From positions 1-47,182 of the forward strand of contig NZ_AUWR01000045.1 in assembly GCF_000455125.1 (NCBI RefSeq): DNA of 47,182 nt. Reading direction: 5' to 3'. Below are positions 14,358 through 21,882 of this stretch, in pieces. The translations under genes were made by a program, and so were the position numbers. The notes beneath the pieces are model-generated. The model searched no databases, was not told the DNA's origin, and saw nothing but the letters and a program-made list of their open reading frames with translations. This DNA comes from Mycobacterium sp. UM_WGJ (GTDB taxonomy: Bacteria > Actinomycetota > Actinomycetes > Mycobacteriales > Mycobacteriaceae). Each line of letters starts with the position of its first letter. Within the stretch, counting starts at the first letter, position 1.

Positions 14358-16700
14358 ATGACTCGTCAGTGCAGCACGAAGCGGAACCGCCGGGTTGCCG
14401 GGCTGGGTACGGCAGCGGGGGCGTTTCTGGCGTTCGGGGTGCTGCCGCTGGCGCCGGCACCGGTGGCGGCCGCCGAGGGCTTCGAGGCCGTGTTCGAGCA
14501 GGTGCTGGCCCCGTTCATGGACACGACTGCCGGCGGCCTGGACTGGGATGCGGTGTTCAGCCCTGCGGCCTGGGATGCGTTCGCCTCCGCGACGAACTGG
14601 GATGGCCTGCTGGCCGGTTCGGCGGCTGCGTCGTCGAGCCTGGAGAGCCTGCTCTACCCCGACGTTGCGGCGCTGGTCCAGAACTGGGTCTACAGCCCGC
14701 TCTACACCGGTATCGACTGGTTGGTCGGCAACCCGTTGATGGCGCCGGTCATCGAGGTGTCCAACCAGATCAGTGGGGTGCTGGGCCTGGGCCTGATGAT
14801 CGGCGATGGTGCGGACGGTACGGCGGAGCATGCCGCCGGTGGTGCGGGCGGCTGGTTGTTCGGCGACGGCGGGGCGGGCTGGGACAACAGCGAGTTCGGT
14901 GGTAGCGGTGGGGCCGGAGGAGCGGCCGGGTTCTTCGGCAACGGTGGCGCCGGTGGTGACGGCGGCGAAGGCGGCAGCGGTGGTGTCGGCGGAGTCGGCG
15001 GGTGGTACATGGGGGTCGGGGGCGCCGGCGGCGCCGGTGGCGACGGCGTAAATGGCGGCATCGGCGGGGCCGGTGGCGACGGGCGCGGCTGGATGCTCGG
15101 TATCGGCGGTGCGGGTGGCGACGGCGGTGACGGCACCCATCTCGGCGGCAACGGCGGTGACGGCGGAAACGGTTCGATCTGGTTCGGCGGCGGTGGCGCC
15201 GGCGGGGACGGCGGCAACGGCGTCTACCTGGGTCAGGGCGACCTGCCCGCGCTGGGCGGGGCCGGCGGCCTCGCCGGATCGCTGGGCACCCACGGCGCGG
15301 TGGGCCACTTCGGCACGCTCGACGGAGCTCCGGAGAGGGCACCGGCCGAACTCGGAACCGCCGGCAACTGGATCGTCGACCAGGACGGCCGGGTGGTCAT
15401 CCTGCAGGGTGTCAACCAGGTGTACAAGTCACCGCCGTTCTCGCCCGGCGGGAACGGCTTCGGCGACGACGACGCGGCTTTCCTGGCCGCCAACGGCTTT
15501 ACCGCGGTGCGGCTGGGCGTGTACTGGTCTGAGATCGAGCCGCAGCCCGGGGTGTACAACTTCGCCTACCTCGACTCGGTCAAGGAGACCATCGAGACCC
15601 TCAAGGCGCACGGCATCGTCAGCGTGATCGACATGCACCAGGACCTCTACAGCGAGGAGATCGGTGGCCACGGCGCGCCGGACTGGGCGACCATATTCAA
15701 CCCGGCCGACAATGACCCCACCCAGCCGTTCCCGTTCGCCTACGCGCTCAACCCCGCGCAGAACCAGGCGTGGGATGCGTTCTGGTCCAACGAGAAGGTG
15801 GACGGAGCCGGGCTGCTGAACCACTACTCCCGGATGTGGCAGGTCACCGCCGACTACCTGGGCGGCACCCCGGGCGTGGCCGGCTACGAGATCATGAACG
15901 AGCCGTGGCCGGGTACGTCGTGGCTGGGCAGCTTCCTCGGCAACGCGCACTTCGACCGCGAGACGCTGACCCCGTTCTACGACCAGGTGACCTCGGCGAT
16001 CCGGTCGGTCGACCCGAACACCACGGTGTACTACGAGCCCAACGTACTGTTCGGCAACGCGACCGCGCTCACCAACCTGCGCCCGGTCGATGACGACAAC
16101 TCGGTGTTCGCCTTCCACGACTACTGCATCTTCGACGCCCTGGGCGGGGGCAGCGCTTTCGGCTGCTCACTGTGGGACGGGATGATGATGGAAGGTGCCC
16201 AGCGCTTCATCGACCGCTACAACGTCCCGGCGGTGGTCACCGAGTTCGGCGCCACCCACAACACCGACACCATCACCAGCCAGCTCAACTCGATCGACTC
16301 GCACAGATTCGGCTGGCTGTACTGGGGTTACACCAACGAGGCCGGCTCGTTGGTGCACAACACCAACCTGCCGCCGGTCGGCGACAACGTCGACGAGGCC
16401 ATCGTTGCGACTCTGGCGCAGCCTTACCCGCAGGTGATCGCCGGAATCCCGAACAGCTGGTCGTTCTCCGGCGGCGTCTTCTCCTTCAGCTACTCCACGG
16501 CGATGGCCGACGGCTCGGGCAACTTCGACGCCGGGTCGCAGACTCAGATCTCGATCCCGGATGTCCAGTTCCCGAACGGCTACCAGGTCAGCGTGACCGG
16601 CGGTCAGGTGGTCTCGGCGGACAACGCTGCGGTCCTAGTCATCGGATCCAACGCCGGCGCCAGCACGATCACCGTCACGGTGACTCGGGCGGTGGGCTGA
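14358..16700 (+). CDS. Secreted PGRS-linked GH5 endoglycoceramidase-like glycosidase
   Basis: This 780-aa protein has four parts. A signal peptide ends near VAAAEG (about residue 40). A Trp-rich helical segment (about 40-150) takes the place of a PE domain. A PGRS-like stretch (about 155-315) is rich in GGAGGxGG, introduced by GDGADGTAEHAAGGAGG. A glycoside hydrolase family 5 domain (about 335-690) resembles endoglycoceramidases, with GVNQVYKSPPF, DMHQDLYSEEIGGHGAPDWA, acid/base E515 (IMNEPWPG) and nucleophile E629 (VVTEFGATHN). A small C-terminal beta domain ends it. Known relatives cleave the oligosaccharide-ceramide bond; the substrate here is inferred. No PE domain is present. Monocistronic. 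Confidence 0.92.
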   Translation: MTRQCSTKRNRRVAGLGTAAGAFLAFGVLPLAPAPVAAAEGFEAVFEQVLAPFMDTTAGGLDWDAVFSPAAWDAFASATNWDGLLAGSAAASSSLESLLYPDVAALVQNWVYSPLYTGIDWLVGNPLMAPVIEVSNQISGVLGLGLMIGDGADGTAEHAAGGAGGWLFGDGGAGWDNSEFGGSGGAGGAAGFFGNGGAGGDGGEGGSGGVGGVGGWYMGVGGAGGAGGDGVNGGIGGAGGDGRGWMLGIGGAGGDGGDGTHLGGNGGDGGNGSIWFGGGGAGGDGGNGVYLGQGDLPALGGAGGLAGSLGTHGAVGHFGTLDGAPERAPAELGTAGNWIVDQDGRVVILQGVNQVYKSPPFSPGGNGFGDDDAAFLAANGFTAVRLGVYWSEIEPQPGVYNFAYLDSVKETIETLKAHGIVSVIDMHQDLYSEEIGGHGAPDWATIFNPADNDPTQPFPFAYALNPAQNQAWDAFWSNEKVDGAGLLNHYSRMWQVTADYLGGTPGVAGYEIMNEPWPGTSWLGSFLGNAHFDRETLTPFYDQVTSAIRSVDPNTTVYYEPNVLFGNATALTNLRPVDDDNSVFAFHDYCIFDALGGGSAFGCSLWDGMMMEGAQRFIDRYNVPAVVTEFGATHNTDTITSQLNSIDSHRFGWLYWGYTNEAGSLVHNTNLPPVGDNVDEAIVATLAQPYPQVIAGIPNSWSFSGGVFSFSYSTAMADGSGNFDAGSQTQISIPDVQFPNGYQVSVTGGQVVSADNAAVLVIGSNAGASTITVTVTRAVG
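14820..15300 (+). repeat. PGRS-type GGC/GGT-rich coding repeat
   Basis: This stretch encodes irregular GGAGGDGG and GGNGG units interrupted by short hydrophobic words (GWMLGIGG, GSIWFGGG, GWYMGVGG). It is of the kind that changes length by recombination in PE_PGRS genes, but it is embedded in a gene without PE. Confidence 0.85.
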
Positions 16701-16724
16701 GGTCTGCGCCGGCCGCCGTAGCGG

Positions 16725-17477
16725 TCAGCGCAGCCAGCCCAGCTGGTCGGCGAACAGGGCGTATCCGACGAACGCCACGGTGTCGATCAGGGCGTGCGCC
16801 AGGACCAGCGGCCACAGCCGTCCGGTGCGCTGCCAGGTGTAGCCGAACACCAGGCCCATGGCGATATTGCCCAGCCCAGCGCCGAAACCTTGATAGAGGT
16901 GGTAGGCGCCACGGAGTAGGGCGGAGCAGGCCAGCGCCACCCACGGCGAAACCCGCAGCTGCCGTAGCCGGGTCAGCAGGTAGCCGACCACGATCACTTC
17001 CTCGGCGAACGCGTTGGCGAAGGCGATCAACGCCAGCATCGGAGCGCGCCACCAGGTGTCGTTGATCGCTGCGGGAATGACGTCGGCGTTGAGACCCAGG
17101 GTTCGTGCCAGCAGGTACAGGCCCAGGCCGGGCAGCCCGATCAGGGCGGCCAGGCCGAGGCCGCCGGCCAGGTCGCTGCGGCGGGGCCACCGAGTGAGTC
17201 CGATGCGGGCGGGCCCGAATCCGCTGCGCCACAGCAGGTACAGCGCCAGTGCACCCCACGCGATCAGCTGCGCCGCCCAGGCGGCGTTGAGACCGAGGTC
17301 GATCAGGTCGAAATAGGACCGGCGCGGGTTGAGGGGGATCCGCTGGGCGCCGAGGTCGCGCAACACCGCATCGGCCAGCTGCAGCATGGCGGTGACGGCG
17401 CTCAGCCCGTAGGTGACCGCCAGGACCACAACGATCTCCAGCCGCAGGGCGTGTCGCTGGGGCTGGAGCTCGGTCAC
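16725..17477 (-). CDS. CPBP-family (CAAX-protease/Abi-like) membrane protein
   Basis: This 250-aa protein has about seven hydrophobic helices. It contains the family motifs in order: FAEEVIVVGYL with E159-E160, AYHLYQG with H193, and LAHALID with H228. CPBP proteins are intramembrane glutamic proteases or their inactive relatives. The arginine of the classical EExxxR motif is missing here (EEVIVV), so activity is uncertain. The start is GTG 17477. It converges on the PGRS-GH5 gene with a 24-bp gap, so it is a separate unit. Confidence 0.85.
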   Translation of the reverse strand: MTELQPQRHALRLEIVVVLAVTYGLSAVTAMLQLADAVLRDLGAQRIPLNPRRSYFDLIDLGLNAAWAAQLIAWGALALYLLWRSGFGPARIGLTRWPRRSDLAGGLGLAALIGLPGLGLYLLARTLGLNADVIPAAINDTWWRAPMLALIAFANAFAEEVIVVGYLLTRLRQLRVSPWVALACSALLRGAYHLYQGFGAGLGNIAMGLVFGYTWQRTGRLWPLVLAHALIDTVAFVGYALFADQLGWLR

Positions 17478-17518
17478 CTCGCCACGGTAGCGGGGCTTAT
17501 GGCGCCGATCTGCTGCGC

Positions 17519-17546
17519 CCGGCTCCGCCGCGCTCGCAATCGCCGC
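17519..17546 (-). repeat. Dispersed GCGGCGATCGC repeat, copy 5, with flanking direct repeats
   Basis: The reverse complement reads GCGGCGATTGCGAGCGCGGC then GGAGCCGG. It is flanked by near-identical direct repeats GGCTTATGGCGCCGATCTGCT (from 17494) and GGCTGATGGCGTCGATCTGCT (from 17548), so the local unit is about 54 bp. It lies between two minus-strand genes. Confidence 0.65.
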
Positions 17547-17566
17547 GGGCTGATGGCGTCGATCTG

Positions 17567-18406
17567 CTACCGCGCCTGGCGCCGGGCCTGCAGCCCGTTG
17601 AGAAAGGGGCAGCCCATCAGTGCGCGTACCGCCCGGTTGAGACCCGTCACATCGTTGACGGGGTGCGGGAAGCTCAGTCGCACGTCGCGGTCACCTTCGG
17701 GGGCCTCCACCCGCAGCCACATGCCGTAGCGATCGACGGCGAGCGGGCGGGCCTGACCGCGGCGCAGCTGCGGCGGCAGTTTGGCGGCGGCGAGCCGGGC
17801 GACCATGTCGGGATGCGCCGAGTCGAGGTGCTGCAGCCAATGCGCTTCGATCGCGCAGAACGGATCGGGGCGGGCCGCCAGCAGCTCGTGCACGTCGACC
17901 GCCTCGGCTCCGGTGGCGTCGGCCAGCACCGCCGACTCGGGTGTCAGCCGCAGCAGCGCGTAGTCGATGTCGGAATCGTTGTCGTCGGGTGCACCCACAT
18001 CGCGGGAGTGCGATGCCGAACGCGGTGAGACGACTTGCAGCAGAGCAGGGTTGGGGTCGACCGCCGCGATCCGGTCGAGCAGCACGGAGATCTCGCGGTC
18101 GGGCACCGGGCGCAGAAGTCCCCGGATCCAGGCCAGCGCACGCACTCTTTCGCGCAGCCGCAACGGCGCGTGATCGGTCAGCTCGAGCATCGCCTGCACA
18201 CCGGAGTCGGCGGCGGCCTGCGCGACCGGGTCCCCGATCGGGACCGCGACCACCAGCGAACCGTCCCGCAGCAGGTGGCAGACCGGCGCATTGACCGGCG
18301 CGGCGTCGGCGGCGTCGGCGATCGCCAGGAGCGCTTGACCCCGGATACAGGCGCTGCGAATCCGCTCGGCGGACGTCGGGACGGTTGCTGCTGTGGTCGT
18401 GGCCAT
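17567..18406 (-). CDS. DUF2470-domain protein, Rv3839-like, iron-regulated
   Basis: This 279-aa protein is soluble. An N-terminal part (residues about 10-95) resembles the flavin-reductase-like fold half (ALLAIADAADAAPVNAPVCHLLRDGSLVVAVP). The C-terminal DUF2470 half contains DPFCAIEAHWLQHLDSAHPD, VDRYGMWLRVE and RLSFPHPVNDVTGLNRAVRALM. DUF2470 also occurs in haem-degrading HugZ-type proteins, but haem binding here is not shown. M. tuberculosis Rv3839 belongs to the IdeR regulon. The start is ATG 18406 with GAAAGGTG upstream. A strong iron box lies just before it. Confidence 0.85.
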   Translation of the reverse strand: MATTTAATVPTSAERIRSACIRGQALLAIADAADAAPVNAPVCHLLRDGSLVVAVPIGDPVAQAAADSGVQAMLELTDHAPLRLRERVRALAWIRGLLRPVPDREISVLLDRIAAVDPNPALLQVVSPRSASHSRDVGAPDDNDSDIDYALLRLTPESAVLADATGAEAVDVHELLAARPDPFCAIEAHWLQHLDSAHPDMVARLAAAKLPPQLRRGQARPLAVDRYGMWLRVEAPEGDRDVRLSFPHPVNDVTGLNRAVRALMGCPFLNGLQARRQAR

Positions 18407-18422
18407 CGATCACCTTTCGAAG

Positions 18423-18441
18423 TGAGGTAAGGCTAACTTAA
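18423..18441. promoter_or_regulatory. Strong IdeR iron box upstream of the DUF2470 gene
   Basis: TGAGGTAAGGCTAACTTAA matches the 19-bp IdeR consensus at 16 positions. It ends 17 bp before the ATG at 18406 on the minus strand. It is about 100 bp from the pheA start on the other side and could affect both, but proximity favours the DUF2470 gene, where binding would repress. Confidence 0.8.
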
Positions 18442-18539
18442 TTAATGACCGGGGTGGGCGCAACAGGAAATTGCGGAATGAGCTCACCCGGGCGCCGCCG
18501 GTGAGCGCGCCGGCCGGTGGCGGCCGATAGGGTTGTCCG

Positions 18540-19406
18540 GTGACCCGCATCAGCTATCTGGGCCCGGCGGGGACCTTTACCGAAGCGGCGCTGCTCGCCT
18601 TGACCGGCGCCGGACGGGTTCCCGGCGCAGACCTTCAACCGGTGCCGGCCGAGAGCACGCCGGCCGCTCTCGAGGCGGTGCGCTCCGGCGCCGTCGACTA
18701 CGCATGTGTGCCGATCGAGAACTCGATCGAGGGCGGGGTGACGCCCACTCTGGACGGACTCGCGGTCGGGTCTCCGTTGCAGATATTCGCCGAAACCACC
18801 TTGGATGTCCGGTTCTCGATCGTCGTCGCACCGGGTCGCGGCGAGAGGGAGATTCGCACGGTGGCCGCCCATCCGGTGGCAGGCGCCCAGGTGCGGCGCT
18901 GGCTGGCCGAGCACCTGCCCGGGGCCCAAACCGTGCCCGCCAACTCCAATGCCGCTGCGGCGCAGCAGGTCTACGACGGTGAGGTCGATGCCGGGGTGAG
19001 CACCGCGCTGGCTGCCCAACAGCGCGGGTTGGTCACCCTGGCCGAGGGCGTCATCGACGAGCCCAACGCCCGCACGCGCTTCGTGCTGGTGGGTGCCCCC
19101 GCGCCGCCGCCGACGCGCACCGGCTCCGACCGCACGTCGGTGGTGCTGCGCCTGGACAACGCGCCCGGAGCCCTGGCGGCAGCCCTGACCGAGTTCGGAA
19201 GTCGCAGCATCGATCTGACTCGCATCGAGTCCCGCCCGACCCGCACCGAGCTGGGCACGTACCTGTTCTTCCTGGACTGCGTCGGACACCTCGACGACGA
19301 AGCGGTCGCCGAGGCCCTGCAGGCCCTGCGCCGCAGCGGCGCCGACGTCCGCTACCTGGGCTCCTGGCCGATCGAGCCCGGGGGCCGATGCGGGGCGGGG
19401 TCATGA
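18540..19406 (+). CDS. pheA: Prephenate dehydratase PheA
   Basis: This 288-aa enzyme converts prephenate to phenylpyruvate in phenylalanine synthesis. The catalytic domain (residues 1-190) shows YLGPAGTFTEAAL, CVPIENSIEGGVTPTLDGL and the essential NARTRFVLVG (Thr-Arg-Phe). The ACT domain (about 198-280) carries the regulatory DNAPGALAAAL and ESRPTRTELGTYLFF motifs for Phe feedback. M. tuberculosis PheA (Rv3838c) is about 30 residues longer; this copy ends soon after VRYLGSWP. The start is GTG 18540. Its stop overlaps the next gene's ATG. Confidence 0.95.
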   Translation: MTRISYLGPAGTFTEAALLALTGAGRVPGADLQPVPAESTPAALEAVRSGAVDYACVPIENSIEGGVTPTLDGLAVGSPLQIFAETTLDVRFSIVVAPGRGEREIRTVAAHPVAGAQVRRWLAEHLPGAQTVPANSNAAAAQQVYDGEVDAGVSTALAAQQRGLVTLAEGVIDEPNARTRFVLVGAPAPPPTRTGSDRTSVVLRLDNAPGALAAALTEFGSRSIDLTRIESRPTRTELGTYLFFLDCVGHLDDEAVAEALQALRRSGADVRYLGSWPIEPGGRCGAGS

Positions 19407-20092
19407 GCGGGCGGCTGGTGCTGCTGCGCCACGGCCAGTCCTACGGCAACGTCGACCGCCGCCTCGACACCCGCCCGCCCGGCTCGGAACTGACCCCGCT
19501 GGGGCGCGGCCAGGCCCGGGCTTTTGCCGCCGAGGGCGCGCACCGTCCGATGCTGGTCGCCCATTCGGTGGCCACCCGCGCGGTTCAGACCGCAGCCGAG
19601 ATCAGCGGCCGGCTCGGGGTCACCGCCCGCGCCCTCGAGGGCATCCACGAGGTGCAGGCCGGCGCACTGGAGAACCGCAGCGACGACGATGCGATCGCCG
19701 AGTTCAACGCGATCTATCAGCGCTGGCACTCCGGCGAGCCCGGAGTCGCATTGCCCGGCGGGGAGTCGGCCGAACAGGTGCTCGACCGCTACCTGCCGGT
19801 CGTCACCGACCTACGGCTGCGCTATCTCGACGATGACGACTGGACCGGGGACATCGTCGTGGTCAGCCACGGCGCGGCGATCCGGCTGGCGGCCGCGACG
19901 CTGGCGGGTGTGGACGGCGGTTTCGTACTGGACAACCACCTGGAGAACGCCACCGCCGTGGTGCTGGCTCCGATCACCGACGGCCGATGGAGCTGTGTGC
20001 AGTGGGGCTCGCTGACGCCGCCGTTCTATCCCGAACCGCATCCGGACCCGGTCGGCGACGCGCTGCGATCCGACACCGACCCGATGGGCTAG
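19403..20092 (+). CDS. Histidine-phosphatase (phosphoglycerate-mutase-like) protein, Rv3837c-like
   Basis: This 229-aa protein has the RHG catalytic motif LLRHGQSYGN with H10 and a second catalytic histidine in VVVSHGAAIRLA. Conserved positions IHEVQAGALENRSDDDAIAEFN and the C-terminal DPMG match M. tuberculosis Rv3837c. The family dephosphorylates small phosphoesters; the true substrate is unknown. ATG 19403 overlaps the pheA stop (ATGA), so translation is probably coupled. An ATG at 19388 is also in frame but less likely. Confidence 0.9.
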   Translation: MSGRLVLLRHGQSYGNVDRRLDTRPPGSELTPLGRGQARAFAAEGAHRPMLVAHSVATRAVQTAAEISGRLGVTARALEGIHEVQAGALENRSDDDAIAEFNAIYQRWHSGEPGVALPGGESAEQVLDRYLPVVTDLRLRYLDDDDWTGDIVVVSHGAAIRLAAATLAGVDGGFVLDNHLENATAVVLAPITDGRWSCVQWGSLTPPFYPEPHPDPVGDALRSDTDPMG

Positions 20093-20095
20093 CAG

Positions 20096-20284
20096 CTAGA
20101 CCGCCAGCGCGTACACCTCGGCGCAGCGGCACCCCACCGCCTCGCAATCGAGGGCGAACGAGTGCGGCAGCACCTCACCGGCGCAACCCTCCTCGGTGCA
20201 CTCCGCGATCTGGTGAACGTGGTGGATGAGTGTGCCGTGGCAGTGCTCCAGCTCCGCCCGGCAGTCTCGGCAGTGGTCATCCAT
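20096..20284 (-). CDS. Cysteine/histidine-rich small protein (62 aa)
   Basis: From ATG 20284 the frame encodes MDDHCRDCRAELEHCHGTLI, then HHVHQIAECTEEGCAGEVLP and a tail with DCEAVGCRC. It has eight cysteines and six histidines in 62 residues, spaced CxxC, CxH, CxxxxC and CxxxxCxC, as in a zinc-binding module. It lies 59 bp downstream of the Rv3836-like zincin on the same strand. The frame extends to 20455 but would need an Arg-rich leader. I recognise no named family. Confidence 0.7.
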   Translation of the reverse strand: MDDHCRDCRAELEHCHGTLIHHVHQIAECTEEGCAGEVLPHSFALDCEAVGCRCAEVYALAV

Positions 20285-20343
20285 GGATCGTTCATAGCAC
20301 TGCGCGCCGACAAGGTCGTTGTGCCGCGCCGCGCCGGGCACCG

Positions 20344-20694
20344 TCAGCTCCAGCCCAATTCGTGCAGCCGGTCGTCGTCGATACCGAAGTGATGGGCGAT
20401 CTCGTGGATCACCGTGATCCGGACCTCGTCGACGACCTGATCGTCGGACTCGCACATCTCCAGCAGTGCATCCCGGTAAATGGTGATGGTGTCCGGCAGC
20501 GACCCCGCGTAGCTCGAATCGCGCTCGGTCAGCGCCACCCCTTCATAGAGGCCGAGTAGGTCGGGCTCCTCGGCGTTGCGGTCCGCCACCAGGATCACGA
20601 CGTTGTCGAAGGCGGCGGCCAACTCGGGCGGAATCAGATCCAGCGCGTCGGAGACCAGATCGTCGAACCGGCCTGGGTCCATCTGGACACTCAC
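20344..20694 (-). CDS. Zincin-like metallopeptidase (Rv3836-like)
   Basis: This 116-aa protein has the zinc motif HEIAHHFGIDDDRLHELGW, which fits HExxHxxG with H97, E98 and H101 and a downstream Asp/His ligand. This is typical of the minimal zincin family PF06262 (MMP-like). Nothing suggests export. The start is GTG 20694. It overlaps the upstream Rv3835-like stop (GTGA), so translation is coupled. Substrate unknown. Confidence 0.88.
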   Translation of the reverse strand: MSVQMDPGRFDDLVSDALDLIPPELAAAFDNVVILVADRNAEEPDLLGLYEGVALTERDSSYAGSLPDTITIYRDALLEMCESDDQVVDEVRITVIHEIAHHFGIDDDRLHELGWS

Positions 20695-21800
20695 CGCGGT
20701 TGGCTACCCGCGGGCAATTGGTTCAGCCGCTCCGCGGGAATCGACGGCGGCGGAATCGGAGGCTGGCCGTTGATCAGCAGCGAGTCGCGGGCACTGTTGA
20801 TCAGCGCCGCCCAGCCACCGTTGCCCAGGGTGGCGCCCAGGCTGCACGCCACCTCGCGGCTGCCGGCCGCCCAGCTCGGCAGCGAGACCGTGGCGTAGGT
20901 CAATGTCAGCGTCGTGTCGCGCAGCTGCACCGGATCCAGGTAGGCGTCGGTGAGCCGGGTGCAGGACTCCTTGATGAACGCATCCTGCTCGGGCTCGGGC
21001 GGTAGCGCGTCGGGGAACCGTTCGGCCAGGTTGACCGTGCCGGTGACCTCCTTGGTATGCGGCGCCGCGCAGTCCACCGGAACGTCGTTGGGCTGGTTGG
21101 TGGCCGGATCGATGCCCAGGCAGGTGCCCGGCGGCCAGACCTTGGACTGGTCGATGTCGGCGATCTTGCCGACGAACGCGGTCTGCTGGCCGCCCACGCC
21201 CGGCAGTTGCAGTCCGCACAACATCCGGCGCTCACCATGCTGGCGCCACGCGCGTTCGCCTGCCCACAGCATGCTGGCGACGAACTTGCTGTGCGGGTCG
21301 AACTTGGCGCCGAGGTAACGGCGCACCGACGACTCGCACTGTTCCTGGGTGATCTGCTCGATGCGGGCCATCGACGGCGGCGGGGCATCCGGGCCGTACT
21401 CGGCACCGGGGAACATCTTCATGTCCACCGGGCCGGCGACCTCGAATTTGTGCTCGTCGGCGCAGCTGACGATCGTCGCCGCGTCCAAGTCGTTGTCCGG
21501 CCAGTTCAGGCAGTCGCCGGCGACGGCGTGGTCGATCGCCTCGTTGCCCTTGACCGTGCCCAGCCCCAGTCCCGGCCCGGCGCCCTTGCCGCCCGTTCCC
21601 GGTGCCGGCTCGGCGTTCAGACGGCCCAGCAGCCCGCCGGTGCCGCCGCCGACGACGGGCACCACGGTGATCAGACCGGCGATCAGCAGCCCGCCCAGCG
21701 CGGTCAGCAACAGAGCGCGGCGCGTCGGGGCGGCCTGGAGCGTGCGTCGCCAAGACACCCGCTTGGCGGGTGGATTCTCCTGGTCGGCTGCCTCTGACAT
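20691..21800 (-). CDS. Rv3835-like septum-formation-domain membrane protein
   Basis: This 369-aa protein has a short cytoplasmic N-terminus (PAKRVSWRRTLQAAPTRRA), one membrane helix (about residues 30-52) and a large extracytoplasmic part. The latter holds two repeats of a Cys-containing fold: GDCLNWPDNDLDAATIVSCADEHKFEVAG and GTCLGIDPATNQPNDVPVDCAAPHTKEVTG. Each has paired Cys and the (H/T)xxEV pattern of the septum-formation domain. Function is unproven. ATG 21800 is preferred; 21809 is also in frame, and the frame to 22340 runs into serS. It is coupled to the zincin gene and divergent from serS. Confidence 0.85.
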   Translation of the reverse strand: MSEAADQENPPAKRVSWRRTLQAAPTRRALLLTALGGLLIAGLITVVPVVGGGTGGLLGRLNAEPAPGTGGKGAGPGLGLGTVKGNEAIDHAVAGDCLNWPDNDLDAATIVSCADEHKFEVAGPVDMKMFPGAEYGPDAPPPSMARIEQITQEQCESSVRRYLGAKFDPHSKFVASMLWAGERAWRQHGERRMLCGLQLPGVGGQQTAFVGKIADIDQSKVWPPGTCLGIDPATNQPNDVPVDCAAPHTKEVTGTVNLAERFPDALPPEPEQDAFIKESCTRLTDAYLDPVQLRDTTLTLTYATVSLPSWAAGSREVACSLGATLGNGGWAALINSARDSLLINGQPPIPPPSIPAERLNQLPAGSQPR

Positions 21801-21882
21801 CGCGTCCATTCTGACAGGCAGCCGCGAGCGCGTGACAAATGATGCGAAAGTGATGCCGCCGGCCAGGTTGTAGGGTTTTGCC

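Noticed and set aside
14702-15217. Minus-strand Pro-rich frame opposite the PGRS repeat (PPSPPAPP type)
   Set aside because: It is the mirror of GGC/GGT codons on the plus strand. It has no ribosome-binding site or family, and the plus frame has a signal peptide and a catalytic domain.
21801-21882. Possible T-box leader for serS
   Set aside because: The gap is only 82 bp, too short, with no T-box consensus or specifier stem.
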